A DNA stretch of 64,000 bases from Helianthus annuus (GCF_002127325.2 NC_035444.2:81395870-81459869); one strand, 5' to 3'. Positions 24,101-35,788 are shown, numbered from the stretch's first letter. Numbers and translations are program-made. Notes: generated from the letters alone by a model not told the origin.

Positions 24101-24840
24101 TACATTCATTATATTTTTAATCGGCTCTTCAAGATACATAAGCACATGTTGGTGATCAACATTTAAAAGGCGAAATAAATTTATGGCTGGTCATTGTCAT
24201 AATCTCACTTGAATTAAACTCTACAGCATCTAAATACAAATAACAGTCTTTTGAACATCTGCAACCAAAGGAATACACTCAACATCTATTTCGCTAAAGT
24301 CTGTCAAACCCAAATCTCCATTGAAGAGAAAATCTGTTGAAGCAAAGTCTATTGAACCAAACAACCTCTGCTGATAAACATAAAGACTGTTCATCCAAAG
24401 GTCTGCTGATGAAGACAAAAATATGATGCAGCTAAGGTCTGCTTTGTTGTACATTCATTATATTTTTGCTGTACATTCATTATATTTTTAATCGGCTCTT
24501 CATGATACATCAGAACATGTTGGTGATCGACATTTAAAAGGCAAAATAAATTTATGGCTGGTCATTGTCATAATTTCACTTGAATTTTACTCTACAACAT
24601 CTAAATACAAATAACAGTCTTTTGAACATCTACAACCAAAGGAATACACTCAACGTCGATTTCTGTAAAGTCTGTCAAACCCAAATCTCTATTGAAGAGA
24701 AAATCTGTTGAAGAAAAGTCTGTTGAACCAAACAACCTCTGCTGATAAACACAAAGACTGTTCATCCAAACGTCTACCAAAGAAAACCTCTGCTGATGAA
24801 GACAAAAGTATGATGCAGCTAAAGTCTGCTTTGGATCAAT
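24101..24840. repeat. 371-bp tandem duplication
   Basis: The word ATCGGCTCTTCA occurs at 24120 and again at 24491. The following sequence (ATTTAAAAGGC, TTATGGCTGGTCATTG, CAAATAACAGTCTTTTGAACATC) repeats with few changes. It leads directly into the 207-bp array. Confidence 0.85.
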
Positions 24841-25560
24841 AGATAATGCAGTTCAATAGAGCATGTTTAAGAGAAGATCTTTAACAGATAATGATCAACA
24901 GATGACAAGTTCTATTGAAGCAAAGTCTGTTGAACCAAACAACCTCTGCTAATAAACACAAAGACTGTTCATCCAAACGTCTGCCAAAGAGAACCTCTGC
25001 CGATGAAGACAAAAGTATGATGCAGCTAAGGTCTGCTCTGGATCAACAGATGATGCAGTTCAATAGAGGATGTTTTAGAGGAGATCTTTAACAGATAATG
25101 ATCAACAGATGATAAGTTCTGTTGAAGCAAAGTCTGTTGAACCAAACAACCTCTGTTGATAAACACAAAGACTGTTCAACCAAAGGTCTGCCAAAGAGAA
25201 CCTCTGCTGATGAACACAAAAGTATGATGCAGCTAAGGTCTGCTCTAGATCAATAGATGATTCAGTTCAATAGAGGATGTTTAAGAGAAGATCTTTAACA
25301 GACGATGATCAACAAATGATAAGTTCTGTTGAAGCAAAGTCTGTTGAACCAAACAACCTCTGTTGATTAACACAAAGACTGTTGAACCAAAGGTCTGCCA
25401 AAGAGAACCTCTGCTAATGAATACAAAAGTATGATGAAGCTAACGTCTGCTGTGGATGAACAGATGATGCAGTTCACCAAAGGATGTTTAACAGAAAAGC
25501 TTTAACAGATCATGATCAACAGATGATAAGGTCTGTTGAAGCAAAGTTTGTTCAACAGAT
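24721..25560. repeat. tandem array with exact 207-bp period, four units
   Basis: The marker TGTTGAACCA starts at 24721, 24928, 25135 and 25342, and the degenerate marker TGTTCAAC at 25549; every interval is 207 bp. Each unit contains AACCTCTGCTGAT, ATGATGCAGCTAA and TTTAACAGAT words. One forward frame is open for about 50 codons per unit before TAA, so no long ORF runs through the array. Confidence 0.92.
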
Positions 25561-25900
25561 CCTAATGTAGCTCAGATTCTAACAGTGCCTAGGGCTCATG
25601 AGATGTTAGGAATCTATAACAGTGGTTAGCCTCTAATAGATGTTAATGTATATCAGATCCTAACAGTTTTCCCACTAACCAATTCATTAAATTTGTATTC
25701 ATTCACTAACAATAATATATAACCCTACTACTTGTGAAATAAATGAATATCAACAATAATATAATAACAATAATATTCAAATTGTAGCAATTACATACCA
25801 AATCCATCAGTTTAGATGATTCAACTTGTAGCCATAACATACCAAACTTTTAAACCCAACATGTTAAAATAAAAGTTAAGAAACATAAATAAAAACCACA
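25561..25900. other. no feature recognised
   Basis: AT-rich sequence following the array, with a few CAGATCCTAACAG words echoing it. No coding signal seen. Confidence 0.4.
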
Positions 25901-25919
25901 AGGAGTCTTCAAAATAAGT

Positions 25920-27572
25920 TGTTTTTACTTTCCATTCAGACTTAATCCAGAATCCTTTTAGATTTCAACAGCTGAAAAGTCTTCCGTAACATCACCAATA
26001 TCCTTGCAGCAGATCACAAAGCAACTAATTAAAATTTATTCAACCTGTTATTATAATAGCAGAAATAAAGAGTATAGTTATGATTTACAGAAAGTAACAA
26101 AAATTACCTTTCCATTTCCTTACACTTTCCATGCTGTATAACAACCATCACATGCTCATGAGCTGCCATTTTAGAGATGAATTCGTTAAACTACAGAGCG
26201 TAATCATTCTACACAGTACATCGCAAAACCGTAACCCTACATGAAAACAATATTAATTTGACCAAAAACTAAACACAAATTTCTGACCAATTTTTCAGAA
26301 TCTAAAAAATCAAAACTAAAATTGAATGAATAACAACATTCAAGTAAAAGAAATTTATGACCATGTATTAAAGTAGTAAATGAGCAACAAATTAACTAAC
26401 ATATTCACTTGAAGAATAAATTATTGATCTCGTTTATTACCATGATTCCACATTAAATACCAACATTCTTGATTTCATTTATTAAGATCATTCCACACTA
26501 ACTACAAACAATCATTTGTCTTGAATATCGCTTTTCATCCTCTTAGTTTCTTTTGGAGGCCGGCCAACGAATTCAAGACCTCCACAACAAATAACAGATC
26601 CAACAACATCTACATGATCACATTATACAACAGAGTAAGTAAAAACCATACTCAACACCTTGCAAATATCTCACAAACACCAAATTTCAACAGAATAACA
26701 ACAACATCTTCTTGAAGTTGTCCATTCAAAACAGATATCGAGTGACTTTTAATACCTCCTTGAAACTTAGCACCCTGAAAAACATTTAAACAAAGTATTT
26801 TTTAGCATCCAAACCTAGAGGAACATTTATAATACAAAACTATAAAGCATAGAAACAGGAAATCACACATATACATCCATCGAAAAACTCAAATACACAT
26901 TACCTTTTCATCAATGAAGATGATCCTTGCTTTCATGTGCTACAAATCTTTCCCAGGATTCAAATCGTTAAAAAAACTAAAATAGTTAATCTCAACTGAT
27001 GTTGACAGACTTCTAATTCGGAAATCGGAATGAATTCAAATTTCAAAATACAAAAGCAGAGAACATGAGAGTGTAATAAAATATGAAGAGGGAAATGAAA
27101 AAAAAAAACTTTATATTAGAAGATGATTCGACAAAATAACATCTTCTTGAAGTTGTCCATTCAAAACAGATATCAAATGAGTTTTAATACCTCCTTGAAA
27201 CTTAGCACCCTGAAGAACATTTAAACAAAGTATTTTTTTTAGCATGCAAACCTAGAGGAACATTTATAATACAAAACTATAAAGCATAGAAACAGGAAAT
27301 CACACATATACATCCATGGAAAAACACAAATACACATTACCTTTTCATCAATGAAGATGATCCTCGCTTTCATGGGCCACAAATCTTTCCCAAGATTCAA
27401 ATCGTTAACAAAAATAAAATAGTTAATCTCAACTGATGTTGACAGGCTTCTAATTTGGAAATCGAAATGAATTCAAATTTCAAAATACAAAAGCAGAGAA
27501 CATGAGAGTGTAATTAAATATGAAGAGGGAAATGAGGAAAAAACCTTTATATAAGAAGATGATTGACAGAAG
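25920..27572 (-). pseudogene. RPA70-like exon fragments, partly duplicated
   Basis: Minus-strand reading at about 27385-27325, and again at 26960-26900, gives LGKDL-x-HMKARIIFIDEKG, which resembles the first OB-fold exon of plant replication protein A large-subunit-like genes. A following exon-like part reads GAKFQGGIKSHSISV. At about 26190-26115 it reads NEFISKMAAHEHVMVVIQHG. The exons are short, interrupted and duplicated (period 435 bp). RPA-like genes are frequent passengers or components of plant Helitrons. The family call rests on short motifs and is tentative. Confidence 0.35.
26704..27572. repeat. 435-bp tandem duplication
   Basis: ACATCTTCTTGAAGTTGTCC occurs at 26704 and 27139. The next roughly 420 bp repeat with scattered substitutions, including the RPA-like exon. 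Confidence 0.9.
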
Positions 27573-27782
27573 AGAGTGACTGACATACATTAATTGCAAA
27601 TTACGTATTCCCAGACATTTTGAATTTGAAATTACCGACAATTAACATATGCCAAATAGAGGCATTGTATGAACCTTCAACCTCTGTTGGCTTTAAAGCA
27701 TGGATGGATATGAGCAGAGGTTTTGACGGCAGAGTTTTAGATAGATTTTAAAGTGATTTTATATTAAGATTTATGATGCAAT

Positions 27783-27850
27783 CAATGACATAAGAAAAAC
27801 ATTGTTTGACAGCCTCTATGGCTGTTACATCAGCTTTTCTTATGTCATTG
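27783..27850. other. nested hairpin
   Basis: CAATGACATAAGAAAA (27783-27798) is perfectly complementary to TTTTCTTATGTCATTG (27835-27850). Inside its loop ACAGCC-TCTAT-GGCTGT forms a second stem. The flanks are AT-rich. Confidence 0.75.
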
Positions 27851-27879
27851 TGAGTTCTTCTTTTATAGAAAGTATAGAT

Positions 27880-28270
27880 ATTTCATAACAAAATCATTTT
27901 TATTTTAATAAACTATTGATTGATTTTTAATGAAATCCTCATAAATATTTTAATAGAATATTATTAATGAATTTGATAAGTAAATATAATAAATAAACTT
28001 TAGTATAATGCCATATATGTTTATAATATATTTTAACAAACTATTGGTTGATTTATAATGAAATCCACATATATATTTTAGTAGAATATTATTAATGAAT
28101 TTGATAAGTAAATATAATAAATAAGCTTTAGTATAATGCCATTTATTTTAGCAAACTATTGATTGATTTTTAATGAAATCCACATAAATATTTTAATAGA
28201 ATATTATTAATGAATTTGATAAGTAAATATAATAAATAAACTTTAGTATAATGACATAAATGTTTTAATA
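27880..28270. repeat. AT-rich tandem repeat, three units of about 115-128 bp
   Basis: The phrase ATGAATTTGATAAGTAAATA recurs at 27967, 28095 and 28210, and TTTAGTATAATGCCAT-like words follow each. It lies directly against the MITE left end. Confidence 0.85.
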
Positions 28271-28650
28271 TAATATAGAGTAAACTGTCAAAATAGTCCA
28301 TGAGGTTTGGTCACTTTTGCCACTTTAATCCAAAACTCAAACCTTTTAAATCTGGGTCCCTGTCATTAGTATATAAATGGTTTATTGGGGCGTTTAAAAT
28401 CGTTTTTTGACATGGTTTATGGACCGCCTCAACAAATAGGGAGTCAAAAAATAATGCTATCTTTTAGAACGGTTAAGAAACCGCGTCATTAAATAGAAAC
28501 AATAGCGTCATTAAGTAGAAACAGATGCGTCCAAAGCCACTTTAAATAGGGAGTCAAAAAATGAGGCTATCTTTTAGCGCGCGTTGAGAAACCACGTCAT
28601 TAAATAGAAACAACCGCATCATTAAATAGAGTTAACAAAACTTTCTAAGC

Positions 28651-28651
<1 letters not shown>

Positions 28652-28744
<93 letters not shown>
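28652..28744. repeat. (AAT)n microsatellite
   Basis: About 30 uninterrupted AAT units within the CACTA element, near its left end. Confidence 0.97.
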
Positions 28745-28746
<2 letters not shown>

Positions 28747-30540
28747 AAGTAACTTTTTATATTACCATAACAAAACAAAAATGAGTCGATAGATTCGAAA
28801 CAAACATAGATAAACACAATATTTTGCTACCAAATCACAATAGTCGAACTCTCACCTCAACACAAAATAAAAAAAAAACTTCAAAACTCCTACATAAAGG
28901 TATCTCCCACTTAAAGTGCAAACATAAAATGAAAAAACTTCAACACCTAAAGAAACAAATTTGCAGCAACAGTTCAAACACATAACGAAAAACTTCAACT
29001 TCAATTGTGGAACACCAACTTTGGCGTTTTGTTGTGCATTGCTCTCTTCTTGGTTTCCATTACCACACCAGTTTCTGACAAAATTTAAATCTAAATCAAT
29101 CAAGACTATATATATATATATGATAAAATCATATTAGTTATACTAACAATAAGCCTATATACGGGCTATACTATCAATAAAAGACTACATATGAGAATAG
29201 TATTCATTTTCTAATTATCTTAGGCTTGTTTACCATATTCGACATGTGTAAATGCATTTTACCTATTGTCATGCATGCCTCTGACCTGCTGGAAACACCC
29301 TACTGATAAACTGTGGCGTTAAGTCTAGGATCAGTTTGTCAATTTCTTTTTCCGGAATACATCCTTTTTCGTTCCAAAGCTAAAACAAATCAATAGAAAA
29401 CATGTAATTTGAAAAATATATAATTTAGTGCAATACACAAAGTATATAAAACACTTACTTTAATGGGAAGTCATGTTGAATAGTATTGACAAACTCATAC
29501 ATGTTTTGGATAACCATAAAACCACATTCCCAGCCATTATTTTGCTGCTTACACTGTATTAAATTAAGAATTAAGTATTTTAAATGCATGATAATAAATT
29601 GACAATAAAATAGAAAACATACATTCACCATATTCCAAAGAAATGGAAACCCAAAAGCTTCGTCAATGACAGATGTAAGAAGGTAACTATGCTGGTCTTT
29701 TTCTCTACTTATAGAGTCAATAATGTAGCCTCTCTCAGTTGAAGGACAAATGATAATTAGTGTCCAATGGTTACTACAAAAAAATTACACAATAATTAAG
29801 TATTTATGTGTGTGTGTGTATGTATGTATGGTGGAAGAACATAACTTACTTGGCTAAATATGGTGCAACAAAAAATGTTTTGTCAGTGATGGAACGTAAA
29901 CATATCTATGATGTGTTCTTGAACGCCTTCGAAATTTTTCGTGCACGAGTCACCTTTGATGTGGTGCGGATTAAAGAATGCACATCGTGATTTGTGTGTC
30001 TCATAAAAATACCTTAAATCAAGACCATATAAATATGATAAATTAGTAAACTTAATTGTATCTATAAAATGTTATTGTACCATATAAAACAATAATAAAA
30101 ACTTACATCGCAAACCAATGTATCACAGTGATGTCAAGCCAGTCATTAGAAAATAGTTGTCAGCTTCACCCACATATGGAATACTACCTCGAACCGTCTG
30201 GGGATACATCCTGGTTGGTGAAGAAATCTGAATTCTAAGGTTATCCCCAACGCACCTTGATAATAGTTCAACCATGTCTTGAATTGCACGAGGCCTAGTC
30301 TTTGTTCTTTCCAAAGCAGTAGTTACTTCAAGATCAACAAATGCTAAATCCGCGTTAGGAGCATGAGTACTTTGCATCTGTTGTGTTGGACCAAAATTAG
30401 GAGCATGAGTAGCTTGCATCTATTGTTGATATACATGTTGGGATAGTTCTTGTACTTGCATTAACTGAATAGGATTACAAAAACAATATTAGTAATTACG
30501 AATTGTTATAGTAACAAAAATCAGATTAGTACTCTTTATG

Positions 30541-30596
<56 letters not shown>
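30541..30596. repeat. (TA)n microsatellite
   Basis: Perfect TA run of about 50 bp at the left border of a MITE in a CACTA intron. Confidence 0.97.
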
Positions 30597-30598
<2 letters not shown>

Positions 30599-31009
30599 AC
30601 AAAGATCCGTTAGGAACCACCCTTTATTGCGAAAACCGCGAGAACCAATGTGAACACAACCAAAAATGCCTAAAAATAGCTAAAAAACACACAAATTTTT
30701 TTTTAATATTTTTTTATAAAAAAAGCACTACTTTTAGTAGCCAAAAAAAATTTTTTTTTGCTACTAAAAGTAGCGATTTTAACATAAAAAATATTAAAAA
30801 AAATTTTAGATTTTCTTTTTAGATTTTTTGGGGGTTTAGTTTTTAGCATTTTAGCTTGGGGGTGGGGGGGGGGGTAGGTTTTTTGGGGTTTTAGTTTTTA
30901 GCATTTAGCTTGGGGGGTTAGGTTTTTTTAAGGTTTTTTTTAGCTATTTTAGGTTGTGTTCATATTGGTTCTCGCAATAAAGGTGGTTCTCGCATGAACC
31001 TTACCCTAT
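30597..31009. mobile_element. foldback MITE, copy 1
   Basis: The left arm carries AGGAACCACC, TTTATTGCG and GAGAACCAATGTGAACACAA; the right arm has the inverse (TTGTGTTCATATTGGTTCTC, AAAGGTGGTTCTCGCATG). The centre has an inverted 'CTACTTTTAGTAGC' motif. It is flanked by TA-rich sequence, so a TA target site is likely. Confidence 0.8.
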
Positions 31010-31015
31010 ATATAT

Positions 31016-31409
31016 ATAGGGAGGGGCTCATGCGAGAACTCCATTTATTGCGAGAACCAATGTGAACACAACCTAAAATAGCTAAAAAAACCTAACCCCC
31101 ACCCCCCCAAGCTACCCCCCCCCCCCTCCAAGCTAAAATGCTAAAAACTAAACCCCCAAAAAACCTAAAAAAAATCTAAAAAAAATCTAAAAAAGTCAAA
31201 AAAAATAAAATTTTTTATGCTCAAATCGCTACTTTTAGTGGCAAAATTTTTTTTTTTTAATTTTTTTTGGCTTCGAAAAGTTGCGATTTTTATATACAAA
31301 ATATAAAAAAAAAATTGTGTGATTTTTAGCTATTTTTAGGCATTTTCGGTTGTGTTCACATTGGTTCTCGCGGTTGTCGCAATAAGAGGTGGTTCTCGCA
31401 TGATCTTCT

Positions 31410-31414
<5 letters not shown>
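31016..31414. mobile_element. foldback MITE, copy 2
   Basis: Same terminal sequences as the neighbouring copy (CATGCGAGAAC, GAGAACCAATGTGAACACAA and inverse), only a few TA-rich bases away from it. The right end runs into a second (TA)n tract (31414-31449). Confidence 0.8.
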
Positions 31415-31452
<38 letters not shown>

Positions 31453-32883
31453 GGAGAGAGAGAAAAGAAGAAAGGGAGAAAGAGATATGTGTGCGTGCGC
31501 GCATGTGTGGATTGTTACAAAAACAAGTTACTGATGTTTTACCATATTCATAAAACTCTGATCAGTGTTTTGTTGAATAGGCATTTCTTGCTCATATGGA
31601 TCGTCTACCTCAATCTAAAATAACAAAAAAAAAAGTGTTATACTATGAACAAATCAAACAAAATTTATATAAACTACCTATGGGTGATAACATGAAATCG
31701 CTGCGATGTCACCGGCTGTGATGCCACCGGCTTGTGTTTGAGGCGAGGCGCCTGTGTGGCTTGATGAACCGAGACTCGGGTTCGTTCTTTGGGCACTTAC
31801 AGACCTACTGGATGTTTCCTTGTGCATAATCTACAATTTAACATAAAAAAATAGAGTAAATATAAATATAATGTAATGTATAAACAAATATACCTTTAGT
31901 GCATCCCTTGTCCATTGAACACAACTATGAAGCATGTCTCCAACACGTTTAATGTCCACAGTTTTTGTTAATTCAAGAACCGGCATTTTCTCGCAACCTT
32001 CAATGACATTATCTACTTGAACTTTTACAAAACCCTCGCTTATTAGTTTGCCATGTAGAATCCTATTAGAAGTTGGCCATATTTGCCCTATAGCCACCGT
32101 CAATTCATCACTCAGTTGGTATGGAAAAAGCATCTCACAAGGTGTCAGTTTCTACAAAACCATAAAACATTTTTTAAAATATATATTATTTTTGTTTAAG
32201 AGCCTATAAAATATATTACCTCAATAGGTGCATAAGACATGTTCGGTCCACCAGAATTCTTGTCCACCCATGATACCGAGCCTCTCTTGTGGTTTGCATC
32301 CAAACTATTGCCGCTTCTTGCTCGCTTTTTACTACTATTGAACAATCCTCCATAAACATGTGTTGAACCTATATAAACTCAAAATCCAAAACTACATCAG
32401 CTTCTATAGATAAAATAAACTCATATAGATGTATATGTGTGTGTATGTGTATGTGTGTCATTACCTATAACCTCGGAGACTGCCCGTGTTCTTCCGCCGT
32501 GTTCACGTCCCATAATTCTAACAATTGGGTCATCATTTCCGGCGAAATAACTACCGTCTTCTATCATCTCTCTCTCAGTACGGACCTATAAAAAGATATT
32601 GTTAAATCATTTGTCTCTGATATATACAACTTTAAGGAATTAATCAAACACATCTACTTACCAAACGTTCTATTGTTTCATGCGAATCAGAAGCAAGTTC
32701 AAACAAGTTAGTTTCTGGGTTTTTTATTTTTTGACTCATTATCCATGCTTTTGCACGTTTATCTTGTATGGTTTTAAGATATGGATACTTTGCTTCAAGT
32801 AGAGGCCATATGGTATCGGCTTTAGCATCCAGTAAGTACGATCCATCTGCAAATTAAAATAAACAAATAAATCATATAATTGC

Positions 32884-32911
<28 letters not shown>
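32884..32911. repeat. (TA)n microsatellite
   Basis: Short TA run followed by (CA)n, in the 5' part of the CACTA gene. Confidence 0.9.
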
Positions 32912-32920
<9 letters not shown>

Positions 32921-32960
32921 TATGGTGTAAACCAGTGTTCTAAGGCGATGAATCCTAACC

Positions 32961-33169
32961 CACTTTTTGAATATTCTGTCTCATATGTATATATTTTAAA
33001 GAGTTGACTATTTAAGAAAAAATCGACAGCATTTCGCCTTAACTCCCCAAGTATGTGTATAACCCGCAAACTCGAAAGAGCTAAGGCGAAATGCTACCGA
33101 TTTTTTCTTAAACAACCAACCCGTTAAAATATATACACATCCTAATGAGATAGAATATTCAAAAAGCAG
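32961..33169. other. imperfect foldback, arms about 85-90 bp
   Basis: The left arm (32961-33044; CTTTTTGAATATTCT, AAGAAAAAATCG, GCATTTCGCCTTA) pairs with the right arm (33079-33169), with roughly four of five positions complementary. The loop is about 34 bp. It could be a decayed MITE or a small-RNA-producing hairpin. Confidence 0.7.
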
Positions 33170-33938
33170 TCCCAAAACAGGGACAATCCGAAATTTATCT
33201 CTGTTAGAAAATTTTCGGACGGGTATATTCTAAAGGTTATATATAACACATATAATACGTACATATTATTATACAATATATACCGATAACAATGTATAAA
33301 CAAACAACTAATATATAAATCTGAAAAATAATAGAATTTATCAACATTAGTTGCAATTTCCGTACCTTTGATGATAGAAGATAGAATTGAAGAATTCTTC
33401 AATGTTTTACTATAGTTAACAACATATAATCAATTAATATATAAATGAAATTAACTAAAAGTAAAAAAATTATATTATATATGTGAAAAAAATAAAATTT
33501 TCTAGCTTAAAGACGAAGGTTTTCCGTACCTTTAACTATGATTCTCCAATTTTTAACTACAATGGTTGTTGAATGGATTTGAAGCTGAAGATTTGAGAAT
33601 GGCTGATGATTGATAAACTGAAAACAGAATTAATTGGTGAGTGATTGGGAGTATATTTAGGTTTAATAAGATAAGGTTGGTTTGATTTTAAAATCAAAAT
33701 ACCACACGTGCCCACAACCCAAAAGTTTCACCGCCCCCAATATTAAATTGTTTAATTAACTTGATTATTTTTTAAACCGGCCTAATACTAGATTTGTTAG
33801 ACCCCCAATATTAAATTGTTTATTGACCCGCTTTTTTTTGTACACCGCGGCTTTCTTCGGGCTTTTTGACATGCTTTTTTCTAAACCGCCCCAAACTCAT
33901 TATTTCAACCGGCACATAAAACAATTTTTGTACTAGTG
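33170..33938 (-). other. CACTA 5' region
   Basis: No coding exon recognised between the foldback and the right terminus. A likely 5' untranslated exon of the CACTA gene lies near 33640-33530 (minus), ending at a GTACGG donor-like site. Confidence 0.4.
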
Positions 33939-34275
33939 TGTGGTTTCAATTTTGTTGTCATTTTCATCCAAAATCAAAATTTTGTTAGATTTTTTCAGTT
34001 AACATACATCTTTTTTTAATCTTTTTTCTCCTTTTTAATGAAGGGCAAAATGGTATTTTAACTTTTTATTATAACAAATTTAAAAAATTGACCATTTTAC
34101 CCTTCATTAAAAGGGAGGAAAAAGACAAAAAAAACTAGATGTTAACTAAAAAATATGACCAAATTTTGCTTTTGGATGAAAAGGGCAACCAAAACCACAA
34201 GGATCCAGATTTAAAAGGTTTGAGTTTTGGAATAAAGTGACCAAACCTCAAGTACCATTTTGGTAGTTTACTCTA

Positions 34276-34425
34276 TAATATAATATGATACGATACATTA
34301 TGATACAATATGATATAACATAACATGATACAATATCATATGATATAACATAACATAATATGATATGATATAATATGATATGCCATAATATGATACAATA
34401 TAATATCATAAGTTGATTATAAAAC
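34276..34425. repeat. AT-rich simple repeat
   Basis: Irregular repeats of ATAATATGATA and ATAACATA words directly outside the MITE right end. Confidence 0.85.
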
Positions 34426-35360
34426 CACATGCCTCAACAGAGTCATCGTCACATTTTAGCTGCATTTTTGGTGGTCACATTTCACGGGTGGTGTTACATT
34501 CTTCACTTATCTGGCCTTCTTTTTGCAAAGGATTTGAACGTCTGCTTCATCGGGTGAGAACATTTGATCGATTGACATTGTTGAAATCCATATCTTTTTA
34601 TCCATCTTAATTTCCAAAAAGGTCCATGCATTAACTATATTTCTTCTTGAAAAAAAATTTGATTATTATTTACCATTCAATCAACTTTGTGTAAAAGCAA
34701 GTTTGATTGTTTTGTAGAAAGTGGTCAATTATAAAGTTGTTGTTTGTATAGATGGTCTATAGTTAGATCTGTTTGCTATACATATGGTATTCTAATTATT
34801 TTTTTACATCGGATTTTGTATGCATTTATAGGTTGGCAGTAGACTGAAAAGAAGACAAACGTTGAGGTTTTGATGGGTTAGTTAATTATCTTATTTCCTA
34901 GGTGTTATTTTAAAGATCAGGTTTAATCTTGTTTGTGTTTTTGGGGGCTGATTATTGTTTTGATTTTCTTGTGAACTGCACGACTTTCATTATACATTTT
35001 ATGATGTTTAATTGTTTTCTCAAAATAATTTTATTCCTTTGGCCTACTTTTTCTCCAGAATTTTTTATAAAGTTGATATTATCAAGTGTTGATGTTCAGA
35101 TTTCTTTAGGTTGATGTAGATTTCTTATTGAAAAAATGATGGGTTTTTTACACTTTTTAGTTTGAAAAGATTGGTGATTTTTTCGTAATTTTTTTTCAAT
35201 ATAGATATTTTTGGCTTTATATATCTTCTATTTGATCCAAAAATGATTTACTTCCACTATGGATTTTGATTATATGGATCCGAAGAGGTCGACGCTCTCT
35301 TGAATGTTGGAAACGATTAAAGGACGGGTTTATTTAATACGTAAGAATCACAATCTTGTC
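34426..35360. other. no feature recognised
   Basis: T-rich sequence on the plus strand without a convincing ORF or splice pattern. It is bounded by the MITE on the left and a copia LTR on the right. Confidence 0.4.
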
Positions 35361-35780
35361 TGTTCCCCAAATTGATCTTTGATCTCTAGAACGTGGATGA
35401 TAAACTAAACTTTCATGTAACTTGAATTTGAATACAATGGAATGTTTTACAAATGAGAAATCTATCCCTATTTATAGTTTCTAATGGATGCGAGTGAATA
35501 GACGTGTCCTTTGATGAAGAGTCGTGTCTCAAGATCTTGTGGTTGTAATTAAACATGAATAGGTGTGTCTCTTGATCAAGAATCACATCTCTTGTCTTCT
35601 TCCTTTGTTGTTGTAGATCCAAAGAGTGTGACCCAAGGGACACATCGATTCCCTTGGGGTGCCGGTTACAAACTTCTGACTTGACACTTTTGGTCCCCGA
35701 ACTTCATATCTACCTTTAAACTTACTTTATACTAAATACTATTTAACCCTTGTACTTGAATGTGTATGATTAGCGTTTCA
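35361..35780 (-). repeat. copia 3' LTR
   Basis: 420 bp, plus strand TGTTCCCCAAATTGATC to TAGCGTTTCA. It is followed by the polypurine tract (minus AATTAGGGGGTGAA). Confidence 0.93.
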
Positions 35781-35788
35781 TTCACCCC

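Larger units (their letters stand above)
29269..32850 (-). pseudogene. CACTA-encoded DUF8039 + Ulp1-type cysteine peptidase gene, multi-exon
   Basis: Exon-like blocks on the minus strand, N- to C-terminal: 32850-32664 (YLLDAKADTIWPLLEAKYPY); 32587-32465 (DGSYFAGNDDPIVRIMGREH, RTRAVSE); 32370-32225; 32153-31890 (DUF8039-like: LTPCEMLFPY, VKVQVDNVIEG, WTRDALK); 31830-31680; 30480-30118; 29995-29845; 29774-29622 (NHWTLIIICP, YIIDSI); 29551-29459 (CKQQNNGWECGFMVI); 29380-29269 (stop). His, Asp, Gln and Cys of a C48/Ulp1 catalytic site are visible. Lesions: TAG at 30420-30422 (Gln codon) and a one-base insertion near 29895 that shifts frame before TDKTFFVAPYLAK. Such genes accompany plant CACTA elements; a SUMO- or ubiquitin-like-protein protease activity is inferred from the family. 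Confidence 0.8.
28364..33938 (-). mobile_element. CACTA (En/Spm) DNA transposon
   Basis: The right end reads CAATTTTTGTACTAGTG. Its inverse matches the left end CATTAGTATATAAATGG, where the CACTA start has become CATTA. A 3-bp target-site duplication TGT flanks both ends (28361-28363 and 33939-33941), as expected for CACTA. The only gene seen is the DUF8039/Ulp1 gene on the minus strand; no TNP2-type transposase was found, so the copy is presumably non-autonomous. Confidence 0.85.
28276..34275. mobile_element. foldback MITE interrupted by a CACTA transposon
   Basis: The left terminus 28276 (TAGAGTAAACT, followed by GAGGTTTGGTCACTTT and CCAAAACTCAAACCTTTT) is an inverted match to the right end 34275 (AGTTTACTCTA). 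Removing the CACTA element (28364-33938 plus one TGT) leaves about 420 bp that fold into one long stem, centred near 34060. Flanking TAATA on both sides could be the target duplication, but the AT-rich context makes it ambiguous. Confidence 0.8.

Noticed and set aside
24721..25560. CRISPR-like array
   Set aside because: Unit is 207 bp with no repeat-spacer alternation, in a plant genome; it is an ordinary tandem repeat.
31352..31534. 60-codon plus-strand ORF over the (TA)n tract
   Set aside because: Made of microsatellite and MITE sequence.
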